From positions 186,001 through 250,000 of the forward strand of contig QZDS01000001.1 in assembly GCA_009917455.1 (NCBI GenBank): a stretch of DNA of 64,000 bases, written 5' to 3'. This document shows positions 17,237-28,300 of this stretch, piece by piece (positions within the stretch are counted from its first letter, which is position 1; each line of letters starts with the position of its first letter). The position numbers and the translations under genes are program-made. This stretch comes from a bacterium 1xD8-48. Lineage in GTDB: Bacteria > Bacillota > Clostridia > Lachnospirales > Lachnospiraceae. The notes beneath the pieces are model-generated. The model ran no database searches and had not been told where the DNA came from. It saw only the letters and a program-made list of their open reading frames with translations.

Positions 17237-18676
17237 TTACTGATTGTCATATACATCCTGAATGGACTGCATATATTCCTGTCCGGTCATATCGCCGTTA
17301 AGCAGAGGCTGTACGTTTTCCTGCGCAGTCTTGGAAACTTCGCTGACCATCTTTGCTTCCCACCAGCCGAAGCCTTCTGTGGACTCGTTGATTGCGTCGA
17401 GCACCATGAGCGTGTAAGGGTCCATATCCTCAGCCTGTACGGTGTAGGTATATCCCTTTACGGAGGAAAGTTCATTCATTGCAAGGTCGCCCATGTTCTC
17501 GCAGAAATATTTCAGGAACCATGCCGTTCCGTCGTCATATTTTCCCTTGTCAAGTGCAAGAATGTTGCCGCAGTTCATGGAGTAGGATGTTGCGCTGCTG
17601 ATGGATTCGTCAGCTATCGGAATATTGAAGAAACCGATTCCGTCCTTGCCTGCCGGGTTCTGGCTCTCGTCCGCCAGATTCTGTGTAAACCAGGAACCAT
17701 TGTAGAAGATGGCTGCCTTGCCGCTCATCAGCATGGAGCCTGCTGTATTGGCGTCTACTGTTGTAACGCCTTCGCCAAAGTATCCCTTCTGTGACCACTC
17801 CTGAAGCTTGTCGGCTGCTGCCACAAGGCCGGGGTCTGTGTAGGAAACTTCACCGTTGGCTGCCTTTGTCATGATATCATTGCCGCATGTTCTTACTGCA
17901 TAAGCGTTAATCAGACGTGTTGCAAGCCACTTGTCAGCGCCGCCTGTGGAAAGGGGCTGAATGCCTGCCGCGTCAAGCTTTGTAAGAACCTCCTCGAAAT
18001 CGTCCCATGTCTTGGGAACTTCGCAGCCTGCCTGCTCAAAGAGCGCCTTGTTATACCAGAAGCCCTCTGCGTTTAATCCAAGAGGAAGGTCGTACAGCTC
18101 GCTGGTTCCCGAGAGGCTCTTCATTATCCCTACAGCGCCTTCGTTGAGGTACTCCATCACGCCGATTTTCTCAAGCTCCTGGGAAAGGTTTACAATCTTG
18201 TCTGCCTCTATCAGTGTCAGAAGCGGTGTGCCTGCCTCATATGCGAACATATCGGGAAGGTCGTTGGATGCCGCAAGAGTCGCTATCTTTTGCTGAAGAT
18301 TATCTGCCGCCACCATTTCATATTCCCATGTGAAGTTGGGATTTACATCCTTCTGGTAATTCTCGCAAATCTTGTTTAACAAAATACCGTTGTCATTATC
18401 CTCCGCCCAGATGGTAAGAATCTTAATGTGCTTCTCAAGCTGAGGGTCTGCTCCCGTGAAATCCCCGGCTGCCGCCGCATCCGCCGAATCGCTTCCTGCA
18501 TCTGCTTCCGGAGCCGCAGCGTCGTCACTCTCTGCCGGTGCATCGCTTTCCGTCTGCGCCGGTGCGTCTGATGTGCCTGCATTGTCCGCAGCGTCGCCGC
18601 CGCTGTTTCCGCAGCCTGCCATAAGACCGGTTACCATAAGCGCTGCCAATAATACTGCAACTATTCTTTTTTTCAT
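17237..18676 (-). CDS. Sugar ABC transporter substrate-binding lipoprotein
   Basis: An extracellular solute-binding protein (family 1) of about 479 residues. I chose the ATG at 18676 because GGGAGG lies just upstream; an ORF extension of 15 codons has no such site. A lipoprotein signal is clear: basic start, hydrophobic core and lipobox MAGC near residue 21. An Ala/Asp/Glu/Ser-rich linker of about 50 residues follows and would hold the domain off the membrane. The mature domain then starts near HIKILTIWAED. It is the first gene of the second transport set and lies directly downstream of the YesN-type regulator, which is its likely activator. Confidence 0.92.
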   Translation of the reverse strand: MKKRIVAVLLAALMVTGLMAGCGNSGGDAADNAGTSDAPAQTESDAPAESDDAAAPEADAGSDSADAAAAGDFTGADPQLEKHIKILTIWAEDNDNGILLNKICENYQKDVNPNFTWEYEMVAADNLQQKIATLAASNDLPDMFAYEAGTPLLTLIEADKIVNLSQELEKIGVMEYLNEGAVGIMKSLSGTSELYDLPLGLNAEGFWYNKALFEQAGCEVPKTWDDFEEVLTKLDAAGIQPLSTGGADKWLATRLINAYAVRTCGNDIMTKAANGEVSYTDPGLVAAADKLQEWSQKGYFGEGVTTVDANTAGSMLMSGKAAIFYNGSWFTQNLADESQNPAGKDGIGFFNIPIADESISSATSYSMNCGNILALDKGKYDDGTAWFLKYFCENMGDLAMNELSSVKGYTYTVQAEDMDPYTLMVLDAINESTEGFGWWEAKMVSEVSKTAQENVQPLLNGDMTGQEYMQSIQDVYDNQ

Positions 18677-18751
18677 GTCTTTCCTCCCTTTCCGGTTTTG
18701 CTTCGGCGCCTCTTTTGTCATGCCTGCGCCTTTGCTTTACTAAGATTTTTT

Positions 18752-18770
18752 TGATAGTTTAATACTATCA
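18752..18770 (-). promoter_or_regulatory. Palindrome upstream of SBP gene
   Basis: TGATAGT-TTAAT-ACTATCA is a perfect 7-bp inverted repeat in the 165-base gap between the response regulator and the SBP gene. Neither side has a T tract long enough for a terminator. An AT-rich block with a second palindrome (GGAAATTTTCC type, near 18778-18788) adjoins it. The region is the likely promoter and regulator-binding area for the SBP operon. Confidence 0.45.
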
Positions 18771-18841
18771 TTTTAGAGGAAATTTTCCAGTGAGTAATTT
18801 TTTATATTTTGTACAGTTTTTTAATATGTGTTTTTACCTTT

Positions 18842-19897
18842 TTAGTAATTGTGCTTATACTCATTGGGAGTCTTTCCGACACACTTTTTAAATATGTCGC
18901 AAAAATAGCGGTAATTGTTATATCCCACCATCTCACTGACCTCGCTGACCTTATAGCCTTCCTTCAAAAGCTTTTTGGCGTGCTTAATCCGAAGGTCAGT
19001 CAGGTATTTTACATAGGAGGTTCCCACCTCCGACTTGAAAAGCACGCTTAAGTATGCCGTGCTCATGCCTGCTCTGTCCGCCAGCTCGTTTAAACCGATA
19101 TCCCTGTTATAATACTCCTCAATGTACGCCAGCAGCTCCAGAATCGTTGCATGGCTGCTTCCCGTCTTGTCCGCCTCGATATGTCTTGCGATATCCCTTA
19201 TCATCTTCCGGGCGTATTCCAGAATTTCTCCGTTTGTATCCTTTTTTGCAATTTCCTGATAGGAAATCAGCCCGTCCCTGGAAACCTGAGGCTGGCGCTC
19301 TGTCAGAATATCGCTCTGCACACACAGCCATTTATAGACCTCCCTGCGGAAATCCTCCGTATCCCCGTATATCTTTGAAATCTCGTCAAGCCCCTTCTCC
19401 ATACACCGCTGAAAGCTTCCGGCATCTCCCTCCGCCATTGCGGAAACGCTTTCGTCAAAAAGCCGGCCTAATTTTTCCTGAATCGCCTGTCCATGGGCCG
19501 CCCCCGCATTTTCATCCCTGGACTGAAAAAAATCCTTTTCAATCCGCGTCAGTACGGTCTTAAGCTTTTCCATACTGACTGGCTTGTCAATATAATCCTT
19601 CACCCCCATTGACAAAGCCCTTCTGGCATATTCAAACTCCGTATAACCGCTGATTACCACAAAGATGGTATCCGGGCAAAATTCCTTCGCCTCCTCAATC
19701 AGAGACAGTCCGTCAAGGCCCGGCATACGGATATCCGTCAGTACAATATCCGGCTCCGTCTGCCGCACTGCCTCAAGACCGTGAATCCCGTCAAAGGCAA
19801 ATCCCACTACCTCATAGTTCAGCCCAAGCCGGGTAATCATGGCTTTGACCGCCTCCACTACAATCGCTTCATCGTCAATCACTACCAGCCGGTACAT
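18842..19897 (-). CDS. AraC-type response regulator, YesN family
   Basis: About 351 residues. An N-terminal receiver domain has the phospho-acceptor Asp in DIVLTDIRMPGLDG, the switch Ser in VISGYTEFEYA and Lys in DYIDKPVS. A linker of about 130 residues follows. The C-terminal AraC/XylS DNA-binding domain starts near LNELADRAGMSTAYLSVLFK and ends with VGYNNYRYFCDIFKKCVGKT. I chose the ATG at 19897, with GGGGAG just upstream, over a start 12 codons further out. It overlaps the kinase gene by 23 bp. The pair should sense an extracellular sugar and switch on the SBP-permease set that follows at once. Confidence 0.93.
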   Translation of the reverse strand: MYRLVVIDDEAIVVEAVKAMITRLGLNYEVVGFAFDGIHGLEAVRQTEPDIVLTDIRMPGLDGLSLIEEAKEFCPDTIFVVISGYTEFEYARRALSMGVKDYIDKPVSMEKLKTVLTRIEKDFFQSRDENAGAAHGQAIQEKLGRLFDESVSAMAEGDAGSFQRCMEKGLDEISKIYGDTEDFRREVYKWLCVQSDILTERQPQVSRDGLISYQEIAKKDTNGEILEYARKMIRDIARHIEADKTGSSHATILELLAYIEEYYNRDIGLNELADRAGMSTAYLSVLFKSEVGTSYVKYLTDLRIKHAKKLLKEGYKVSEVSEMVGYNNYRYFCDIFKKCVGKTPNEYKHNY

Positions 19898-21713
19898 AAC
19901 TCTCCCCATTTCTGTGCTGCTCTCTCTTACCAAGGGGCAGCACGATTGTAATTTCCGTCCCTTGCCCCTTCCCGCTTTTCACCATAAATCCGTAATCTTC
20001 TCCGTAATGCAGTTTAATCCGTTCCTTTACGTTATTGATTCCGAAGCCGGAATCCAGTTTTGTGATATCATCCACACCGATACCGTCGTCCGCCACTGTA
20101 AAATAAAGCTTTTCCTCTTCCTTCCATCCCCGCAGCCTGATAGTTCCGCCTCCCAGCTTCGGTTCAAGGCCGTGATAAATGGCGTTTTCCACAAAAGGCT
20201 GCAATAAAAAAGTCAGCATTTCCTCTTTCAGGATGTCCTCCGCCACTTCCACCGAAAGCTTAAAGCGCTCTCCGAAACGCATTCCCTGCAGCTTCATATA
20301 ATCCTTTACCTGGGCAACCGTATCGGCCACCGTGCAAAAGCGCTTTCCCTTATTCAGCGACAGCTTAAAATGGTCGGATAAGGCCAGCGTCATATCGGCA
20401 ATCTGGTCGTCCCCGTGGATAATTGCCATACAGTACAGGGAATCCAGCGTGTTATAAAGAAAATGCGGATTAATCTGAGACTGCAAAAGCAAAAGCTCCG
20501 CCTCCCTTTCATTGAGTCTGGCTGTTAAAAGATATTCCTTCAGCTCAAGGTTGGTGTTAACCATCTCCTTAAACTTCTGTCCTATCCGTCCCGCCTCGCT
20601 TTCGTCAAACTCCTCCGTGACGTGCCTCTCGCCCTCTTTTACCCTTTCAATCACCTGTTCTAACTGGTTTAAAGGCTTTGTAATGGTTCTTGAAATGGAC
20701 ATGGCAAGCCCGAAGCTTAAAATCACCAGAAAGCCGCCGCACCAGAAAACGGTGTTTCGGATGAGCTTGCTTTCCGCGCTTAATTCGTTCCTCTCAATCA
20801 CATTCACCAGCTCCCAGCCGGTGATGCTGTTATGTACGCTGGTGAAAAGATATCTCTGCTGCTGTCCGCGGCAAAAGTCCTCCAAAAGCGCCTGTCCGTC
20901 CGCAAATCCTCTCCTTGCCCGCACAAGCTGGTCATACCGCAAATCGGCAATCAGATACTCGTTAGTGGCATACCCCTCGTTTCCCGTCATAAAGGTCTTG
21001 TCCAGAATCCGGCTGTTCACATCCACCACCAGATAGCCCATGGGCTTTAAGGTGTCCGGCGCATTTAAGTACTTGACGATACTGAATCCCTGGGAAGGAA
21101 TTCCTCCGATTACACTGCTGCCGAAAAACACCTCCCGTCCGTCGGCGGCCCTTGCCTCCCCGCTCCAGATTTCCTCGAGAAAATTGTGCTTCTCGTAGTA
21201 CCGGTAAAAATCATAAGTCCCCAGATTCACATTGCTGAGCAGATAACAATGTCCGCACAAATCCATAAAGGCCACATAGTTGACGCTGTTTTCCTGCTTT
21301 GTCAGCCGCTCTCCCACACTTTTGAGTACCCGCTGTTCCTCGCCGGTAAAGACCCGCCTGCCGTCCGCCGTCTGACTCTCCAGCACTCTCTGCATACCCT
21401 CATCATTCAAAAAGGAACGAATCATTTCAATGATGGGGCTTAACTGGGTATCCAGTACCTTGCTTGAATTTTTCAGGGTGGACTCGTGGGAAAGCTGATA
21501 GTTTTTTTCCACCGCCCTGCTGGAAATCCGGTAGGAAACGCTTCCTAAAAGCGCAATTCCAAGAAGCGAAACCAAAAGCAGGGAGAAAAAAATCTGCTGC
21601 TGGATTCTCTGGTAGAGCCACCATTTTTTTATACGGGAAAGCAGCCGCACCGGGCCAGACGTCGTTCTGCGCCAGAGGTTGCCGCTCTCTTCCCCGCTCT
21701 CTTTTTTTTCCAT
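19875..21713 (-). CDS. Sensor histidine kinase, YesM family
   Basis: A 612-residue membrane kinase. A transmembrane helix near residues 40-62 is followed by an extracellular sensor domain of about 230 residues, a second helix near 300-325 (FLVILSFGLAMSIS) and a HAMP linker (TITKPLNQLEQVIERV). The His_kinase domain shows the phospho-acceptor in QSQINPHFLYNTLDSLY, and the ATPase N box is FVENAIYHGLE. Its end overlaps the response-regulator start, so the two are coupled. It lies 35 nt behind the GH78 gene. The ligand is probably a sugar released outside the cell or bound by the transporter. Confidence 0.93.
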   Translation of the reverse strand: MEKKESGEESGNLWRRTTSGPVRLLSRIKKWWLYQRIQQQIFFSLLLVSLLGIALLGSVSYRISSRAVEKNYQLSHESTLKNSSKVLDTQLSPIIEMIRSFLNDEGMQRVLESQTADGRRVFTGEEQRVLKSVGERLTKQENSVNYVAFMDLCGHCYLLSNVNLGTYDFYRYYEKHNFLEEIWSGEARAADGREVFFGSSVIGGIPSQGFSIVKYLNAPDTLKPMGYLVVDVNSRILDKTFMTGNEGYATNEYLIADLRYDQLVRARRGFADGQALLEDFCRGQQQRYLFTSVHNSITGWELVNVIERNELSAESKLIRNTVFWCGGFLVILSFGLAMSISRTITKPLNQLEQVIERVKEGERHVTEEFDESEAGRIGQKFKEMVNTNLELKEYLLTARLNEREAELLLLQSQINPHFLYNTLDSLYCMAIIHGDDQIADMTLALSDHFKLSLNKGKRFCTVADTVAQVKDYMKLQGMRFGERFKLSVEVAEDILKEEMLTFLLQPFVENAIYHGLEPKLGGGTIRLRGWKEEEKLYFTVADDGIGVDDITKLDSGFGINNVKERIKLHYGEDYGFMVKSGKGQGTEITIVLPLGKREQHRNGESYVPAGSD

Positions 21714-21748
21714 CAGCAGATTCCTCCTCCCTTACACCTTCCGGGTCT

Positions 21749-24538
21749 CTACTTCATCCGATACCGTATCTCATATTCCCCGGAACCGGCCTGCGCGGTA
21801 AGATACTCTCCCGCCTCAGTAAAGATAAGCCCGGCCGCCTCGGATACTTCTTCCCCATTGTCAAGGCGAATCTCCGCCGTGGTGTTGGCAGGTATCTTTA
21901 CCCGCAGCGTTATCTCCTTTCCGTCCGCCTCCCAGCGCACAGCTTCCCCACCGTAAATGGAGTGATACCTTCCGTCCACAAAAGAAAGCCCACCGCCCGG
22001 TCTCGGATACAGAACCGCATGCTTAAAGCCTCCTGCCTTTTCATCCGCTTCCAGCCCGGCCATCACGCGGTACATCCACTCACCGATAGCGCCGTAGGCG
22101 TAATGGTTAAAGGAATTCATATCCGCGCTCCACATGGTTCCGTCGGGCTTTAAGCCGTCCCAGTGCTCCCATATGGTGGTTGCGCCCATTTTTACCTGAT
22201 AGAGCCAGGAAGGGAAATCCTCTTTCAGCAGCAAATCATAGGCTTCCTTCACACAGCCGTTCTGGCTCAGCGCATGGCAGAAATAGGGCGTCCCCACAAA
22301 CCCTGTCACAAGATGGCCGTTTTCCTTCTCCAGAAGCCGTTTCAACCCCTCCACCGTCCGGGAGACATATTCCTTTGGCGTCAGCTTAAAATACAACGCC
22401 ACAATATGGGCCGTCTGGGTCTGAGCCGTCAGATTCCCTTCCTCATCAAAAAAGGTCTGCTGGAATTTGCGGACAATTTTCCCGTAAAGCTCCTCGTACT
22501 CCGCCGCCTCCGGCTTGTCCAAAAGGCGGGCCATCTTTGCAAAAAGGCCGGTGGAATAGGCAAAGTACGCGGTACAGGTCAAGTCGTTGGGAGTCGCCCC
22601 GAAATAGCTTCCCTCCTCCGCGTCCAGCGCCACCCAGTCGCCGAACTGCAGCTTGTAGTTCCAGATATAATCCTCGGAATGCTCCCGCATGAATCCTATC
22701 CAGCCCTTCATGCTTTCGTACTGCCGCCTTAAAATCTCCTTATCGCCGAACATCAGATACATGGTCCACGGAGCAATCACCGCCACGTCCGCCCAGGCTG
22801 CCGCGGAATGCGGTCCCTGCCGAAGGAGCCAGTTGCCGTCCGTGCGCCCCTCCTCGATATTGGGAACCACATGGGGCACGCCGCCCTCGGGCGTCTGGTC
22901 AACCTCCACATCCCGAAGCCACTTTTTAAAGAAAGTATAGGTGTTCGCCAGATAGCTTGCCGTCCGGCAGAATATCTGGGCGTCCCCCGTCCAGCCAAGC
23001 CGCTCGTCACGCTGAGGGCAGTCGGTGGGCACATCAAGGAAGTTCCCCTTCATTCCCCACAGATAATTGTGATGAAGCTGATTCAGCAGCGGATTGGAAC
23101 AGGTAATCTCACCGGTGCGCACCATATCCGAATGCAGCGTATGTGCCGTAAAGTTCTCCTTTTTCAGCTCCCCGGGATAAGAAACCACCAGCGCATACCG
23201 AAAGCCCATATAGGTAAATCTCGGATACCAGGTAACCGTTTCCTCCTTTGAAAAGATATACTTCATGGTCGCCTTTGCCTTGCGCAGATTGTCCAGATAA
23301 ACGTTGCCCTCGCTGTCAAGCACCTCGAAACAGTGCAGCTCAATGACATCCCCGGTTTTCCCTGTCGCCGTCACATGGATTCTTCCCGCCATATTCTGCC
23401 CGAAATCAAGCACTCTCTCTCCCTTCGGCGTACGGATAATCTCCTGACAGGGCAGCGTATCCATCATCCTTACCCGGGCGCCGCCCTGGGCGCGCAGCAC
23501 GGAAATATCAAAGGGAACCTCCACAGTTTTGCGCCATCTTTCGCCTGATACTGCTCCTCCGGTAAGCGCGCCTGCTTCCGCCCAGCCGGGAACTTCCAGA
23601 GAAGAATCATAAATTTCCCCGTCATAAATCTCGGAAAAAATTACCGGGCTGTCCGCTCCCTCCCAGGAGCTGTCCGTGCGCACCCGTTCCTCGCTTCCGT
23701 CCGCATAACGGAACAAAAGCTCCATTGAAAAGCCTGTCCGGTCACCGTAATTGTTCCTTGCCTTGGTAAGCCCCATGACGCCCTTGTACCAGCCTGCCGC
23801 CAGCATCGCTCCGGCGGTGTTTGCGCCCTCTTTCAGATAATCCGTCACCTCATAGGTCTGGTAAAGGAGATGCCTCTGATAGGAGGTCCAGCCCGGCGTC
23901 ATCTCATCCTCCCCCACCTTCTTCCCATTCAGGAAAAAGTTGTAAAGCCCCAGCGCCGTGGTTACGGCATAAGCCTCCTTCAGCGGCTTTTTCACCATAA
24001 CCTGTCCCCGCACATAGGTTCCCTTTGAGCGCTCCTTATAAAAATCCTCCGTCTCCGCCGAGACAAAAGGCGCCGTCCAGTCCTCTTTTACAAGAGCCGT
24101 TATAAACCATGCCGTCTTACTAACTGCGGATTCCGTGAGGCTTTCGCCGGGAACTGCCTTTTCTGTACCGGCGGAGGCCTCGGACTTTCCGTTATCTGTC
24201 TTTTTGCCATCTGCCTTTCCGCTGACGAACGTCCCTGTGGCGGTAATTTCCACCCGCACAAAATATTTTGTGAGAGATTTCATCCATTTGGGCAAATCGC
24301 CGTCCGCTGTCCCTTCCCCCTCCGCCAGGGCCTGTACATGGGCGGACTCTTCCGACGCCACCACGCCGCTGTCGTACACCGTTTTTTCAAAGCTCTCATC
24401 CTCTGCCAGCCAAAGCCGGTAGGAGGTCTGCTTCACGTTGCGCATGTCGCTTTCAATTTCCCAGCCAAACTGCGGACTTTCCGCAACGCCTGTGGGATTT
24501 TTTTCGTAATTAATATGTATTCCTGAAATTTTAAGCAT
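21749..24538 (-). CDS. Alpha-L-rhamnosidase, GH78
   Basis: A 929-residue enzyme that removes terminal alpha-L-rhamnose from glycans or glycosides. The order is an N-terminal beta domain, a rhamnose-binding-like domain (GLYNFFLNGKKVGEDEMTPG near residue 200), the catalytic (alpha/alpha)6 barrel and a C-terminal beta sheet. The core motif DCPQRDERLGWTGD lies near residue 505, and TTIWEHWDG holds the likely second catalytic Glu. It lacks a signal peptide, so it works in the cytoplasm. A Lys/Ser/Gly-rich insert near residues 105-135 is unusual. The gene lies 10 nt behind the BKACE gene and 35 nt ahead of the sensor kinase. Confidence 0.95.
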   Translation of the reverse strand: MLKISGIHINYEKNPTGVAESPQFGWEIESDMRNVKQTSYRLWLAEDESFEKTVYDSGVVASEESAHVQALAEGEGTADGDLPKWMKSLTKYFVRVEITATGTFVSGKADGKKTDNGKSEASAGTEKAVPGESLTESAVSKTAWFITALVKEDWTAPFVSAETEDFYKERSKGTYVRGQVMVKKPLKEAYAVTTALGLYNFFLNGKKVGEDEMTPGWTSYQRHLLYQTYEVTDYLKEGANTAGAMLAAGWYKGVMGLTKARNNYGDRTGFSMELLFRYADGSEERVRTDSSWEGADSPVIFSEIYDGEIYDSSLEVPGWAEAGALTGGAVSGERWRKTVEVPFDISVLRAQGGARVRMMDTLPCQEIIRTPKGERVLDFGQNMAGRIHVTATGKTGDVIELHCFEVLDSEGNVYLDNLRKAKATMKYIFSKEETVTWYPRFTYMGFRYALVVSYPGELKKENFTAHTLHSDMVRTGEITCSNPLLNQLHHNYLWGMKGNFLDVPTDCPQRDERLGWTGDAQIFCRTASYLANTYTFFKKWLRDVEVDQTPEGGVPHVVPNIEEGRTDGNWLLRQGPHSAAAWADVAVIAPWTMYLMFGDKEILRRQYESMKGWIGFMREHSEDYIWNYKLQFGDWVALDAEEGSYFGATPNDLTCTAYFAYSTGLFAKMARLLDKPEAAEYEELYGKIVRKFQQTFFDEEGNLTAQTQTAHIVALYFKLTPKEYVSRTVEGLKRLLEKENGHLVTGFVGTPYFCHALSQNGCVKEAYDLLLKEDFPSWLYQVKMGATTIWEHWDGLKPDGTMWSADMNSFNHYAYGAIGEWMYRVMAGLEADEKAGGFKHAVLYPRPGGGLSFVDGRYHSIYGGEAVRWEADGKEITLRVKIPANTTAEIRLDNGEEVSEAAGLIFTEAGEYLTAQAGSGEYEIRYRMK

Positions 24539-24548
24539 CGCTCTTTCC

Positions 24549-25349
24549 TCATTTCCTTTTTAAGTGCAGAATTTCCCTTGCTTCCATAGGGCTTGCCGTA
24601 TCAAGGCCCATGCTGCGGATTAAAGCCGCCGTCTTTTCCACAATCTGATAATTATGCTCCGCCGCTTCACCTTCTGTCAGATAAGGGCTGTCCTCAAAGC
24701 CCACCCGGACTACGCTTGCTCCCATAGCGATAGCCATAGCCAGAAACGTCCAGTTGTCACGCCCGAAATGAGTCACTCCCCACAAGGCATCCTTCGGCAC
24801 AAAGGAACGGAAAGCGGAAAGCATTTCCGGCACAGGCTGCATACCGCCCTTGTGCCCGAACACCAGATTAAAAAGCATGGGCTCCGCAAAGGGCTGCTCC
24901 TTCTTTACCAGCTCCATGTTATAGAGCATACCAATGTCAAACACTTCCGTCTCCGGCAGTATTCCCCGGCGGTACACCGCATCCGCGCAATACCGGATAT
25001 CGTCAAAGGAATTGATGTACACATTTTCTCCCAGGTTTGTGCTTCCGCCATTTAAGGAGGCGCTTTCCACCTTCTCGTAGTCAAGAGGATTGCACCTCTC
25101 GGCAATATTCATCTCTGATACCCCTCCGGTGGAGGCCTGCACCACCACGTCCGTCCGCTTTAAAATTTCCTCAAAGCATTCCACCATATAGGCGGTGTCC
25201 GGCGTAAGGCTTCCGTCCGGCTTTCTGCAATGCAGATGACACATGGCCGCCCCTGCCTGCACGCTTTTTGTCACATCCTCTGCAAGGGATACTGCGTCTA
25301 CCGGCGTCCCGGCCTTCACGGGCGCCAGTGAAATGATTACTTTTCTCAT
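24549..25349 (-). CDS. Beta-keto acid cleavage enzyme (BKACE, DUF849)
   Basis: A 266-residue TIM-barrel enzyme of the DUF849 family. These enzymes condense a beta-keto acid with acetyl-CoA and release acetoacetate plus a new CoA ester, using a divalent metal. The metal-site pattern CHLHCRKPDG is present near residue 38 (two His one residue apart). QASTGGVSEMN and the late VRVGFEDSPY are the other family marks. It lies 33 nt behind the GH127-kinase fusion and 10 nt ahead of the rhamnosidase. Its place suggests a step in breakdown of a keto acid derived from a sugar acid. The substrate is unknown. Confidence 0.88.
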   Translation of the reverse strand: MRKVIISLAPVKAGTPVDAVSLAEDVTKSVQAGAAMCHLHCRKPDGSLTPDTAYMVECFEEILKRTDVVVQASTGGVSEMNIAERCNPLDYEKVESASLNGGSTNLGENVYINSFDDIRYCADAVYRRGILPETEVFDIGMLYNMELVKKEQPFAEPMLFNLVFGHKGGMQPVPEMLSAFRSFVPKDALWGVTHFGRDNWTFLAMAIAMGASVVRVGFEDSPYLTEGEAAEHNYQIVEKTAALIRSMGLDTASPMEAREILHLKRK

Positions 25350-25382
25350 AATTCATAATCTCCTGTTCCAGTTTCTCTGACT

Positions 25383-28300
25383 TTATTCCAATTCTTCCAC
25401 AATCAGGCGGAGAGTATCCTTATCTCCCACGTTTCCGGGGAAGATGATGTACGGCATCCCGGGGAATTTGCTCTCCTCCCCTGTAAGCCACACCGGGATT
25501 CCCTTCTGAATCTGACCCATGACGAGGGCTTTCTTCACCTTAAGGGCCTTTGTCCCCACATCGGAGGAGGTAATTCCGCCCTTTGCAATAATATAGGCCG
25601 GCTTTACGTGAAGCTGTCCGATTACACTGGTCACTGCATCCGAAATTTCAACGGAAGCCTTTAATATTTTATCCGCGTCCTTCTCCTGCGGCACAAGAGG
25701 CTTCCTGCTGGTGTAAACCACCGCCGTCTTTCCGCTTTTTATTGCGCCCTCCGCCATGGCCGTGATACGCTCCGCTTCCGTTTTCAGCCCGCCGGGCGCA
25801 AGACAGGTGCTTACGTCAAACTCCATAAATTCCAGCGCCGCCTTTGACTGCATCAGACACTCCAACTGCTGAGTGGACTTTTTCACATGAGAGCCCACCA
25901 GCACGATTCCGCCGTTTCCGGCAGATTTGGAGGTTCCCCTCCCGCTGCCGATAATATCTTTCTTTCCAAGAAGAGGCTTATCGGAAACGCCGCCAAGCAC
26001 CTTCGGAAACGCCGCCGCCGTCCGTGCAAGGTAGTTTTTCCCTGCCTCCAACGCTTCCACGTAGGCCTCGCAGAATACCGAAAGCTCCTCGTAGGTAGTG
26101 GCGTTGACGATAATTTTCGCAAAATTCTCCGCGGACAAAAGCTTTTCCCTGATTTTCCCGAGACGTCTCTCCCGAAGCTCCTCGAGCGTAATACAGATAC
26201 AGCTTTCTTTTTTATAAAGCCCTTCTGTCTTTTCCTCCACGTACTCCGTCAGGTCTGAGGCATGGTAGCCAAAGGTCTTGTCCTTTGCAAACTCCGTCAT
26301 CCCCGCCGGAACCAGCATCGTACCTTCTTTTACATAATGGACGTTTCCCATGGTAAAGCGTCCGCCCTCGGGGAAAAAAGGACAGAGTATCTCTCCGTCA
26401 ATTTTTTCTCCCGATGTTTCCTCCAACTCCCTGCGCAGCGTCTCTGTCTCCAAAGGATAGTGTCCTCTTAAGGTGGAGTCCCCTCTGGAAATCAGCACGA
26501 ATTTCTTTCCGGTTTCCCTGGCAACGCGGCTGACACGCCGGGCGATTTCCCTGTGTACCTTCCTCGTCTCCTCCTTTGAAAAGCTGCGGGAATTGGTGAG
26601 AATGAAAAACATGCAGCCTTCTTCCTCAAAGCCCTGTCGAATGGACTCCTCCTCCCAATCCGTGTAAACGGAAATATCATGCACCGTCTGCACGCCGGTA
26701 GGGTCATCGTCCAGAACTACGATTTTGCGCCGGAGGTCATTTGCCGTTTTTTTTTCCGCAGAATCCATTGTCACATAGGCCACCGGGAACCAGACGCGCA
26801 TTTCTCCAAACTCGCGGTTGTCCCAGGCATAGTAAGGAATCAGGCGAACCGCCTCCTTTTTCATGCCGCGGTAAACCAGCGGCTGATACAGCGCTTCTCT
26901 GTCGTATCCCTCCCGGTTCATGCAATACATCTCGCCGCAAAGGGCCATAATCCTCCGTCCTTCGATTTCAACCTCCGCAGGCTGATACTCCGCGTCCAAA
27001 TCCAGATACAAATCGTCAAGGGCAGGCGCTTTCGTGTCCACGCCTTCACAGCAGTACACCAGCGGGCCTCTCTCAATGGCCGCCTGTCCGCAGGACTCCT
27101 CCACCATGGTATGGGCAGTGGTATAGCGTACTTCCATATCCAGAGTCAGAATCACCTCCATATTCTGTAAATCCGTAATTTCCACACTCTGATAGGTTCC
27201 TGACTCGTCCCTTCCAAGCCTGCGGTTTTCCCCGCCTGCGCAGATGCTTCCGCTCTTTGCCCAGCCCGGAATCCGAAGCTTTAAGGAAAATCCCTTATCC
27301 GATTTCACATTTTTACAGGTGAAGCGAATCCGTCCGTCAAAAGGATAGTCCGTCTCCTGCACCAGCGTAAATTCCGCTCCGTTCTCCAGCGCAATTTCCA
27401 CCCGGTTTGCGCCGTACATGCCAGTCCACACCGCGTTCGCCGAAACCGTGTAGGCATACTCGCCTGACTGCGCCACCGTGCGGGCAAGATTTGGCGGGCA
27501 GCAATAGCTTAAAATATATTCGCTTCTGGTAAGAGGCCACACCAGCTCATAGTCCAGCTTTTTCGTCCGCCGCAGGGTATTTTCATAAAAAAACTTTTTC
27601 CCGTCCAGACTTAAGGCCGCAAGGTTGGTGTTCAGCATCATTCTTTCAATGATATCAAAATATTCCGCCTTCGGCTCTAACTGGAACATCCGGTATGCCC
27701 AGAATACGCCCCCAAGAGACGCACAGGTTTCATTGTAGGCCGTAATGTTGGGCAGCTGGTATTCGTAGCCGTAGGCCTGATGGATTTTCTGGTCAACGAA
27801 AAAATTCCCGTAGGGGGAAACGCCGTTGTAAAGCGCGCCGCAGCCGCCGGTGATATAAAGCTTTTTGTCAAGAAGGCTCCGCCATACCTTATGCAGCACC
27901 TTCACATAATCCTCGTCCGTCTCTTCCAGGCACAAATCAGCCACGCCCGCATACAGATAATTGGCTCTCACCGCATGGCCGATAATCTTATCGTGTTCCT
28001 TTAGGGGAATCCTGTCCTGATTGTCGTCCATGCCGTTTTTCACACTGTCCCGCAGGGAAATCGCCTGCTTCGCCAGCGAAAGATAACGCTCCTGCCCTGT
28101 AGTGCGGTACATTTCGATAAGCCCCATGTAATGAGAAGGGCACACCGCCGTCTGCACTTCGCCCGAGGCCTCCGCCTCCGCATAGAGATGCTCCAGATAA
28201 TCCGCCACCTTCACCGCAACCGCCATGAAGGTGTCCTTTCCGGTAATTCTTTTGTGCAGACAGGCGGAGGTAAACATATGTCCGAAATTGTACACCTCAA

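Noticed and set aside
21464..22153. Plus-strand frame of about 229 codons across the kinase and GH78 ends
   Set aside because: Opposite two well-supported genes, rich in Arg/Pro/Gly as expected for a shadow, and with no recognisable domain.
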